Position numbers and translations under genes: made by a program. A DNA stretch of 46,083 nucleotides from Thermoplasmatales archaeon (GTDB lineage Archaea; Thermoplasmatota; Thermoplasmata; Methanomassiliicoccales; Methanomethylophilaceae). The notes under the pieces were generated by a model. That model did no database searches. It had not been told where the DNA came from and worked only from the letters and a program-made list of their open reading frames with translations. The stretch lies in contig JAAYKC010000076.1 of NCBI GenBank assembly GCA_012522645.1, positions 1-46,083 on the forward strand, given 5' to 3'. The first letter of the stretch is position 1, and each line of letters starts with the position of its first letter. This document shows, piece after piece, positions 38,691 to 46,083 of this stretch.

Positions 38691-39242
38691 ATGAAGGCCA
38701 CATTGATTGTAGGAAGCGCCAGGAAGGAAGGCAGCACGGAAATACAGTGCGAAGCCCTAGCCGATGCCTTAGAGGAGGAAGGCTTCGAGGTCAGCGTCAT
38801 GAGGCCTTACGACATGGACATCAAGCACTGCACCGGATGCAACAGATGTTTCACAGAGGGCAAGTGCCATATAAAGGACGATATGCACATCATATATGAT
38901 GCGGTGGAGGAATCGGACCTGATCGTCATCGGCACCCCCGTCTATTTCTCAGGCCCCTCTTCCATAATAAAACAGGTCATCGACCGTTTCCAGCTCCACT
39001 GGCACACTGAGGAGGATGAGCCGTCGAAGAAGTATGTGGCTCTCGTTTCCACAGGAGGCAGCAGGAATCCCAGGTTCGAGAATGTGACGTCCATATGCAG
39101 AGCCTTCACCTTCTCCATCAATGCCAAGTGGGGCGGGGAGTCCCTGGTGGAGAACACGGACGGGGAGGACATATCCCGGGCGGGCAAAGAGGCGTACAGG
39201 TTCGGGAAGACCCTGGCACTCAAGATCAAAGGGGAACTGTGA
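38691..39242 (+). CDS. NADPH-dependent FMN reductase / iron-sulfur flavoprotein family
   Basis: IVGSARKEGSTEIQCEALADALEEEGFEVSVM; HCTGCNRCFTEGKC; GTPVYFSGPSSIIKQVIDRF. Confidence 0.88.
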   Translation: MKATLIVGSARKEGSTEIQCEALADALEEEGFEVSVMRPYDMDIKHCTGCNRCFTEGKCHIKDDMHIIYDAVEESDLIVIGTPVYFSGPSSIIKQVIDRFQLHWHTEEDEPSKKYVALVSTGGSRNPRFENVTSICRAFTFSINAKWGGESLVENTDGEDISRAGKEAYRFGKTLALKIKGEL

Positions 39243-39816
39243 AGCGCCTGTCCGCATAAACAGGCATACTCTCCGAATAGGGCAGGATCTCGGCGATCCC
39301 GAAAAGTCTTTCCCATTCCCATGAGCTCATCCCGCCGTCGAGATCGAAGACGGCCACGGAATCGAATCCTGCTGACACGAGTCTCTCCGTCACGGTCTCC
39401 GGGCCCTCCTGCCCCGGCGCGATGCGCTCTGAGCGGATCACGGCAGGGATTATGCTGTCTGAAACAGAATGCATATCGGCCAGGTCCTCATCCGAGGTCA
39501 GGTGGTAAGGCACCAGAACGGTATCGGCCTCGCTGTTGAACACGTCGAAGAGATCATCCGTATCCCTGACACAGGTCATGAGCCAGACCTTATATCTTTT
39601 GATCTTCACGTTCTTCACGACATCTGCTTTGAACCCGCCTTCCGCTATACCTTTGACATCAACCGCCAGGAACGGGCTCTTCCTGTCGATCCCGCTCTCC
39701 GGCCCGGAAACGAATCCTCTGTAGTCCGCGGTGCCGCAGGTGTCCCGGCCCAGGCGGCCGGCGGTGATTCTCCTGCCGTCATGGAAGACGGCCATAGCAG
39801 GTATCTCCAGAGTCAT
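39226..39816 (-). CDS. HisA-like TIM-barrel protein (tentative)
   Basis: EIPAMAVFHDGRRITAG opening and VAVFDLDGGMSS; overall HisA-like length and strand order, weak. Confidence 0.4.
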   Translation of the reverse strand: MTLEIPAMAVFHDGRRITAGRLGRDTCGTADYRGFVSGPESGIDRKSPFLAVDVKGIAEGGFKADVVKNVKIKRYKVWLMTCVRDTDDLFDVFNSEADTVLVPYHLTSDEDLADMHSVSDSIIPAVIRSERIAPGQEGPETVTERLVSAGFDSVAVFDLDGGMSSWEWERLFGIAEILPYSESMPVYADRRFTVPL

Positions 39817-39942
39817 GGTCCTGTCGGAATCCTATATCGCAATGATATGCTTTTGTGCTCTGTTCCCTTGCTGCATATTGATTTTTTAGGAAGTCAACTA
39901 TTTAATAAACGGTAGACGCTGATAACCGGCAGGTGATAACCG

Positions 39943-40320
39943 ATGGTTAAACGCAGAGAGATATACTATTGCGAGATTTGCGGCAACATAGTCGAAGTTG
40001 AGGTCGGAGGCAAGGGAGCCCTTGTCTGCTGCGGGGAGAACATGAAGCTCCTGACAGCCAAGACCGCTGACACGAGCAAGGAGAAGCATGTGCCTTACAT
40101 CCAGAAGGAGAAGGGCGGGTTCAGAGTGAAGGTCGGCAAAGAAGAGGATCATCCGATGCTGGACAAGCATCACATCTCCTACATCGAGATCTGCGCTGAC
40201 GGCATCATCATGAGGAAGTACCTCAACCCCGGTGACAAGCCCGAGGCATTCTTCAAGACCGACGCCGAGAAGGTCGAGGCCTGGGAAGTCTGCAATCTGC
40301 ACGGGCTCTGGAAGGCATAA
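39943..40320 (+). CDS. Desulfoferrodoxin / superoxide reductase
   Basis: [28 protein letters not shown] ligands EKHVP, HPM, HHIS, CNLHGLW. Confidence 0.95.
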   Translation: MVKRREIYYCEICGNIVEVEVGGKGALVCCGENMKLLTAKTADTSKEKHVPYIQKEKGGFRVKVGKEEDHPMLDKHHISYIEICADGIIMRKYLNPGDKPEAFFKTDAEKVEAWEVCNLHGLWKA

Positions 40321-40332
40321 ACTTTCTAAAAC

Positions 40333-40352
40333 AGCGGGCATCGCCCGCTTTT
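40333..40352 (+). terminator. Intrinsic-type hairpin AGCGGGC-ATC-GCCCGCT + TTT
   Basis: 7-bp stem 13 nt after the superoxide reductase stop, followed by T residues. Confidence 0.75.
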
Positions 40353-40429
40353 CATTCACCCCGCTTCAGGCGTTGACAGGTGAAAGTTTTTAACAGCATA
40401 ACCGTACAGATATCCCGAGGTTAAGGAAT

Positions 40430-41995
40430 ATGTCCAAAAAAATGACCCGATGGAAAGAAAAGTTGAGTGCCAGCCCCTATAATGACAGGGTGCTGCCGCT
40501 ACTTTCCCACAAAGTTGAGATTTTGGACACTACGCTGAGGGACGGAGAGCAGGCCCCCGGCATAGCCCTGTCCATGTCCGACAAGATCGCCATAGCGAGA
40601 GCCCTTGACGACCTCGGCGTGGACGAGATAGAGGCAGGCTTCTCGGCCTCGGGCAGGGATGAGAAGGAGACCCTGAAGAACATAGCCGGTCTCGGCCTCT
40701 CTGCGCGAGTATGCTCTCTCGCCAGGTCCACCGTATCAGATATAGATGCGGTGATAGACACAGGGCTGGATTACGTCCACACTTTCATAGCGACCTCCGA
40801 CATACATCTGGAGAGGAAGCTCAAGATGACGAAGGAGCAGGTCCTGGAAAGGGCCGTCTCCGCAGTGCAGTATGCCAAGGACCACGGCCTGAAGGTGCAG
40901 TTCTCATGCGAGGATGCGACCAGGAGCGACCTGGACTTCCTGAAGAAGGTATACGGCAGCGTGGTCGAGGCCGGTGCCGACGTGATCGATATACCGGATA
41001 CGGTGGGAGTGATGTCCCCCCGTTCCATGGATTTCCTGGTATCCGAGATCGCCAAAACGGTCAGGGTGCCGATAGCGGTGCACTGCCACAATGATATGGG
41101 GCTCGCCACTGCGAACTCCATAGCCGCGGTCGAGGCCGGAGCATCCCAGGTCCACGTATGCGTGAACGGCCTCGGGGAGAGAGCGGGCAATGCGCCGCTG
41201 GAGGAGGTGGCCGTGCTGCTCTTCATAAACTACGGGATCAGCACCGTGGACCTGTCCAAGATAGGTCAGGTGTCCAAGACGATATCCAGATACACAGGCT
41301 ATCCCATAGAGTACACGAAGCCGATCATAGGCAAGAATGCCTTCGCCCATGAATCCGGCATCCATGTGCACGGCATGCTGGCGGACTCCTCGACGTATGA
41401 GGCGTTCCCGCCGGAGCTGGTGGGGATGGACCGGAACCTTTCCCTGGGCAAGCATTCCGGGGCGCATTCCGTGAAGGAGAGGCTGGACCGCATGAAGGTC
41501 GACTTCCCCGATGAGAAGATGCCCGAGCTGATGGAGGCCATGAAGGCCATAGCGGTGGGCGGTAAGAAGATAGACGATATCGAGCTTGCCGTGATAGCTG
41601 ACAACGTCCTCTGGAAGGACCGCATCCAGCAATCCGTGGTGCTGAAGGAGTTCGTGGTCCTGACAGGAAAGAATGTCACGCCGACGGCCACGGTCACGAT
41701 AGAGGTGGACGGCAAGAGCAACACGGTGTCCCAGGTCGGCCTGGGTCCCGTGGATGCGGCCATGCATGCGATCAGAGAGGCCGTGAACGGGAACGTCTCC
41801 CTTGAGGAGCTGCGCCTGGACGCGATAACCGGAGGAAGCGACTCCATCTGCGAGGTGTCCGTCCTGGTGAAGGACACCAAGGGCGACGGGAAAGCATCCG
41901 CAGGGAAGGCCTTCGGCCTTGACATCGTCAACACATCCGTTGATGCGATCATGGAGGCCATAAACAGAGACCATTCCAGGAGGAAATCACAGTGA
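40430..41995 (+). CDS. leuA: 2-isopropylmalate synthase / citramalate synthase family
   Basis: ILDTTLRDGEQAPGIALS, VCVNGLGERAGNAPLEEV, HESGIHVHGML, C-terminal regulatory domain. Confidence 0.9.
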   Translation: MSKKMTRWKEKLSASPYNDRVLPLLSHKVEILDTTLRDGEQAPGIALSMSDKIAIARALDDLGVDEIEAGFSASGRDEKETLKNIAGLGLSARVCSLARSTVSDIDAVIDTGLDYVHTFIATSDIHLERKLKMTKEQVLERAVSAVQYAKDHGLKVQFSCEDATRSDLDFLKKVYGSVVEAGADVIDIPDTVGVMSPRSMDFLVSEIAKTVRVPIAVHCHNDMGLATANSIAAVEAGASQVHVCVNGLGERAGNAPLEEVAVLLFINYGISTVDLSKIGQVSKTISRYTGYPIEYTKPIIGKNAFAHESGIHVHGMLADSSTYEAFPPELVGMDRNLSLGKHSGAHSVKERLDRMKVDFPDEKMPELMEAMKAIAVGGKKIDDIELAVIADNVLWKDRIQQSVVLKEFVVLTGKNVTPTATVTIEVDGKSNTVSQVGLGPVDAAMHAIREAVNGNVSLEELRLDAITGGSDSICEVSVLVKDTKGDGKASAGKAFGLDIVNTSVDAIMEAINRDHSRRKSQ

Positions 41996-43245
41996 AAGGC
42001 AAGACCGTAGCGGAGAAGATACTATCCGCCAAATCAGGCCGGGATGCCCGGGCCGGAGACATAGTGGAGGCAGATGTGGATTATGTGATGGTCAACGATG
42101 TCACAGGGCCCATAGCCTTCAGAAGATTCGAGAGCCTGGGTCTTCCGCCCAAGAGGGAGAAGATAGTGCTCATACCCGACCACTACGTCCCCAACAAGGA
42201 CATAGCCTCGGCAGAACAGGCCAAGGAGATGAGGGAGTTCGCAGGCAGGCACGGGATAGGGAACTACTTCGAGGTGGGGAGATCCGGGGTCTGTCATCAG
42301 ATCATGATCGATGAGGGCTTCGCAGCCCCGGGGAGACTGATCGTCGGAGCGGACTCCCATACCTGCACATACGGCGGTCTGGGTGCCTTCTCCACAGGGA
42401 TCGGGTCGACAGAGGCGGCAGCGGTCTTCGCAACGGGCAGACTGTGGTTCAAGGTCCCGGAGTCTGTGAAGATCGAGCTGACGGGGAAATTCCGCAAGAA
42501 CGTGGGCGGGAAGGACCTGGTCATCAAGATCATCTCGGACATGGGAGTCGACGGGGCGATATACCAGGCATGGGAGTTCGGAGGGCCCGCCGCCGGTGAT
42601 GTGCCGGTGTCCGACAGGCTCACCATATGCAACATGGCCATCGAAGCGGGGGCCAAGGCAGGAATATTCCCATGCGATGCCAAGACCGAGGAGTATATCA
42701 GGGACATCGTCAAAGGTGATTACGAAGCGGTCGTTCCCGACAAGGACGCCGTCTACGCCAAGGTCCTGAAATACGACCTCTCGGAGCTGGAGCCGATGGT
42801 TGCATGCCCCCATCTGCCGGAGAACGGACGTCCGGTCAGAGAGGTGGACGTCGTCATAGATCAGGCATACCTCGGATCCTGCACGAACGGCAGGATAGAG
42901 GACATGAGGATCGCAGCGGGGATAATCAAGGGAAGGAAGGTGGCGCCCGGCGTGAGGATGATCGTGGTGCCCGCAAGCCCTTCCGTGCAGAGAGCGATGA
43001 TCGAAGAAGGGCTGATGACCATATTCATGGACGCCGGCGCCTTCGTATCCGGGCCGACCTGCGGCGCATGCCTGGGCGGCTACATGGGAATACTCGCGGA
43101 GGGTGAGAGGGCTGTTTCCTCTACGAACAGGAACTTCATCGGCAGGATGGGGCACAAGGGCTCCGAGGTGTATCTTGCCGGGCCTGAAGTAGTGGCGGCC
43201 TCCGCAGTGCTCGGCCGCATAGCAGTACCGGAGGACCTGTCATGA
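41992..43245 (+). CDS. leuC: 3-isopropylmalate dehydratase/homoaconitase-family large subunit
   Basis: GADSHTCTYGGLGAFSTGIGSTE, LGSCTNGRIEDM, GPTCGACLGGYMGIL. Confidence 0.93.
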   Translation: MKGKTVAEKILSAKSGRDARAGDIVEADVDYVMVNDVTGPIAFRRFESLGLPPKREKIVLIPDHYVPNKDIASAEQAKEMREFAGRHGIGNYFEVGRSGVCHQIMIDEGFAAPGRLIVGADSHTCTYGGLGAFSTGIGSTEAAAVFATGRLWFKVPESVKIELTGKFRKNVGGKDLVIKIISDMGVDGAIYQAWEFGGPAAGDVPVSDRLTICNMAIEAGAKAGIFPCDAKTEEYIRDIVKGDYEAVVPDKDAVYAKVLKYDLSELEPMVACPHLPENGRPVREVDVVIDQAYLGSCTNGRIEDMRIAAGIIKGRKVAPGVRMIVVPASPSVQRAMIEEGLMTIFMDAGAFVSGPTCGACLGGYMGILAEGERAVSSTNRNFIGRMGHKGSEVYLAGPEVVAASAVLGRIAVPEDLS

Positions 43246-43724
43246 CGATCTACAGAGGGAGAGTATGGAGATTCGACGATCATGTCGATACGGATCAGAT
43301 AATCCCGGCCGAGCGCCTGGTGTCAGAGATGCTGAACTGCCTCGGGGATTTCGCGTTCGAGAAGGTCAGACCGGGGATCTCGGAGAAGATGAAGGACGGC
43401 GACATAATAGTCGCAGGCAAGAACTTCGGATGCGGATCATCCAGAGAGCATGCGCCGCTGGCGCTGATGGATGCAGGCATCTCGTGCGTTGTGGCCGAAT
43501 CCTTCTCCAGGATATTCTTCAGGAACTCGATAAATACGGGCCTGGCACTTGTTGAATGCAAGGTCGATATCAAAGAAGGGTCCGAAGCGGAGGTGGACAC
43601 CTCCGAAGGTACCATACGGGACATGAGCAACGGTAAGGTGTACAATTTCAAGAAGCATCCCGACTTCATACAGAATCTCATAGAATCCGGCGGTCTGATC
43701 GAGACCATAAGGAGAAAGAAATGA
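43242..43724 (+). CDS. leuD: 3-isopropylmalate dehydratase/homoaconitase-family small subunit
   Basis: DDHVDTDQIIPAERL, GKNFGCGSSREHAPLAL, ESFSRIFFRNSINTGL. Confidence 0.93.
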   Translation: MTIYRGRVWRFDDHVDTDQIIPAERLVSEMLNCLGDFAFEKVRPGISEKMKDGDIIVAGKNFGCGSSREHAPLALMDAGISCVVAESFSRIFFRNSINTGLALVECKVDIKEGSEAEVDTSEGTIRDMSNGKVYNFKKHPDFIQNLIESGGLIETIRRKK

Positions 43725-44830
43725 AGCATCTGGCACTCATCCCGGGCGACGGGATAGGGAAGGATGTGACGGATGCAGGCATGCAGGTTCTGGATGCAGT
43801 GTCCGAGATATCCGGTTTCAGCTATGATGCGGAGCTCTTCGACATCGGTTCGGAGAGATATCTTGCTTCGGGTACACTTCTGGAAGATGGCGAGATAGAG
43901 GAGCTCAGATCCAAGGATGCGATATACTTCGGTGCGATCGGGGACCCCAGGGTCAGACCGGGGGTGCTGGAGCAGGGCGTGCTCCTGAGGCTCAGGTCAG
44001 CTTTGGACCAATACATAAACTTCAGACCGGTGACATCCGTTCACCCGTACGTACCGCTGAAGAGGGAGACCGATTTCGATATACACTTCCTCAGGGAGAA
44101 CACAGAGGATTTCTACATGGGGATGGGAGGCAGGATCCAGTCCGGAGGCAATCTGAAGCTCTCGGCGGCCCGGAGGCTGTACGATCTGAGGATATCCCTG
44201 GATCTCGATGCGGATGCGGAGGAGGATTTCGCAGTGGAGGTGGGCCTCCTGTCCAGGAAAGGTGTCGAGAGATTCGCGGATTACTCCTTCAGGCACGCCG
44301 AGTCCCTGGGACAGGACAAAGTAACTCTCGTGGACAAGGCCAATGTCTGCACGGGGATATACGGATTCCAGAGGGAGATCTTCGAACAGAAGGCCTCCGA
44401 GCACGGGATGGGACTTGACTTCATGTTCGTGGATGCCATGGCGATGGCGATGATAACCCGTCCGGAGAGATACGGCACAGTGGCGGTCCCGAATCTGTTC
44501 GGGGACATACTGACCGATCTGGGAGCTCAGCTGCAGGGCGGCCTCGGCCTCGGTGCCAGCGGGAACATAAACCCGGAGGGCGTGAGCATGTTCGAGCCCA
44601 TACACGGTTCGGCCCCGGATATCGCAGGGAAGGGCATAGCCAATCCGATCGCAGCCGTGATGGCCCTGAAGATGATGCTCGATGTCCTGGGTCACAGGGA
44701 GGAAGGGGAGATGGTCAGGAAGGCCGTGTCCGGATGCCTGGCTGAAGGCAAGGTCACACCGGACCTGGGCGGGAAGCTCAACACCTGGCAGGTGGCGGAA
44801 GATATATCCGCACGTATCCTGAAGGGATGA
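43721..44830 (+). CDS. leuB: 3-isopropylmalate dehydrogenase family
   Basis: [49 protein letters not shown]. Confidence 0.92.
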   Translation: MKHLALIPGDGIGKDVTDAGMQVLDAVSEISGFSYDAELFDIGSERYLASGTLLEDGEIEELRSKDAIYFGAIGDPRVRPGVLEQGVLLRLRSALDQYINFRPVTSVHPYVPLKRETDFDIHFLRENTEDFYMGMGGRIQSGGNLKLSAARRLYDLRISLDLDADAEEDFAVEVGLLSRKGVERFADYSFRHAESLGQDKVTLVDKANVCTGIYGFQREIFEQKASEHGMGLDFMFVDAMAMAMITRPERYGTVAVPNLFGDILTDLGAQLQGGLGLGASGNINPEGVSMFEPIHGSAPDIAGKGIANPIAAVMALKMMLDVLGHREEGEMVRKAVSGCLAEGKVTPDLGGKLNTWQVAEDISARILKG

Positions 44831-45087
44831 GGATGAGGCTGGAGATAAGAGCGGAGTACGGGGACGAGGGGACGGCCGGAGCTGTCTTCGCCGCCCTGAT
44901 GCCTGACAATAAAGGCTATGTGGAATCGGAGATGAAAGGCAGGCAGCTGCTCTTCATCATCGAATCCTCTGATGCCGGCTCTATGAAGAACTCGGCCGAT
45001 GATCTCATGGCGTGCCTCAAGGCCGCCGAGAATTCCGTAGGCCTAATCCCCGGTGCCGCTGCGGACCTTGACTGCGACGCCCTTTGA
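44827..45087 (+). CDS. pcc1: KEOPS complex Pcc1-like subunit
   Basis: 86 aa, GYVESEMKGRQLLFIIESSDAGSMKNSADDLMACLKAAE. Confidence 0.8.
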   Translation: MRMRLEIRAEYGDEGTAGAVFAALMPDNKGYVESEMKGRQLLFIIESSDAGSMKNSADDLMACLKAAENSVGLIPGAAADLDCDAL

Positions 45088-46083
45088 CATACTGGATATC
45101 TCATCTGCGGTCAGGAGCGCACGGCCGGTGGCCACGAAGCTGTCCTCCGAATCGGTGACGATCACCTCTTCCATGGGCCTTATCTCAGGGTCCGCCGACA
45201 GGACGAATCTGCAGAATGCGTTCCTTCCCTGTGACACGAAGGGAACGGAGTCGTCGTTCACAACCACTCTCATATGAGGTGCGGGAACGGCAGAGAGTAT
45301 GCGTCTGGCACCCTCTTCTCTGAGAGTGAACAGCCCGTCCCCTGCCCGCATGGAGAGCACATGCTCCCCGTCGGATATCACATTGCGGATCTTCCCGGTC
45401 TTGCGGCTCGTCACCAGTTCGATGTCCCCTCTGATCAGGGCATCTGCGGCAGCAATCCCGAACTGATATCTGGCGACTGCCCTGGCTCTTTCCACGTCGA
45501 CGTCATATCCCTCTCCCGTGACATCCGTATCCACGGGCCAGAGGGCGATCTCCTCGAATCCTGCATTATCCATGAAACAGGACAGCAGCTCGTCCTCTTC
45601 CTCTCCTATGTCATATTCCCTCTGCATAGGGAACACTGACTGTGCCAGAGGATAGATCTCATCGAGCTCTGCCGGCACCGGGCCGAAGGGAGATATGACG
45701 ACGGGTGTGAAACCCGCATCCCTGCAGGCCCCGAACTCCTCTGCATAGCATCTGCTGTACGGCTTCCCGCTCTCCAGGAAGAGAGCGGCCTTCTTCGTCG
45801 GCGGCACATACCGTGAGACGATCCTCTTGGAATATCTGAGGAATGACGGCCTGCCCCTTGTCTCCACGCCCGAATAGAACATGGCACCGTCCCTGCTGAC
45901 GGGTTCGGTCCTCTCCAGGAACTCTGAGTGATCGTAAAGTCTTCTGAGCCCTTCAAGCAGAGCAGGATGGGATCTGCACCTGTTCTCGGCCAGCTCCCAG
46001 AGCCTGCCCTCGGAGAGATACCTCTTGACGGTGTTCATCTCATTTCTTATCTGGTACAGGTTGTGACGTGCTATCGTCTTCTC
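45043..46083 (-). CDS. tgtA: Archaeal tRNA-guanine transglycosylase, C-terminal part with PUA domain (5' end beyond the window)
   Basis: Frame stays open to the edge (EKTIARHNLYQIRNEMNTVKRYLSEGRLWELAENRCRSHPALL); C-terminal PUA-like MRVVVNDDSVPFVSQGRNAFCRFVLSADPEIRPMEEVIV; TAG stop. Confidence 0.85.
   Translation of the reverse strand, partial: EKTIARHNLYQIRNEMNTVKRYLSEGRLWELAENRCRSHPALLEGLRRLYDHSEFLERTEPVSRDGAMFYSGVETRGRPSFLRYSKRIVSRYVPPTKKAALFLESGKPYSRCYAEEFGACRDAGFTPVVISPFGPVPAELDEIYPLAQSVFPMQREYDIGEEEDELLSCFMDNAGFEEIALWPVDTDVTGEGYDVDVERARAVARYQFGIAAADALIRGDIELVTSRKTGKIRNVISDGEHVLSMRAGDGLFTLREEGARRILSAVPAPHMRVVVNDDSVPFVSQGRNAFCRFVLSADPEIRPMEEVIVTDSEDSFVATGRALLTADEISSMSKGVAVKVRSGTGD

Noticed and set aside
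39943-40320. Superoxide reductase as unusual in an anaerobe
   Set aside because: Desulfoferrodoxins are common in anaerobic archaea and all ligand motifs look canonical.
40904-41974. 356-aa minus-strand ORF and similar antisense ORFs over leuC (42034-43155)
   Set aside because: Antisense to well-recognised leu-type enzymes.
45043-46038. 331-aa ORF as a complete protein starting at MNTVKRYL
   Set aside because: The frame is open to the window edge and upstream residues (KTIARHNLYQIRNE) fit tgtA; the gene is truncated by the window.
1-46083. tRNA, rRNA, CRISPR arrays, transposons, prophage or defence genes
   Set aside because: Scanned by eye on both strands; no cloverleaf-like tRNA, regular spacer arrays, transposase motifs or terminal inverted repeats found. 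Not an exhaustive computational screen.

Overview
The 46 kb window looks like a dense archaeal chromosome segment. The markers are archaeal-type MetK, EgsA, FEN1 with a C-terminal PIP box, RNase Z, TgtA, Pcc1, L40e, UPF0179, and aconitase X of the archaeal mevalonate pathway. Gene content and codon style suggest a Thermoplasmatota or Methanomassiliicoccales-like methanogen, but that placement is inference. Most of the window is housekeeping. I see no CRISPR array, rRNA, tRNA, transposase or classical defence island. The left 2.5 kb is accessory: a BspA-like leucine-rich-repeat (LRR) surface protein with an in-frame TGA exactly at a conserved repeat Cys, beside a decayed paralogous locus that keeps the same promoter and upstream region but has collapsed to a signal peptide plus an out-of-frame membrane anchor. 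Other points worth a second look: a phosphomevalonate dehydratase small subunit fused to a Nudix hydrolase; a NikR homolog lacking all canonical nickel ligands; a MenA-type prenyltransferase next to a UbiE/MenG-type methyltransferase; an HTH-CBS regulator divergent from metK with a dyad over its own TATA box; a candidate structured ncRNA unit near 19.3 kb; a split COG0523 GTPase; and nearly universal 3' overlap of convergent genes. All calls come from reading the sequence and the supplied ORF track. No searches were run.
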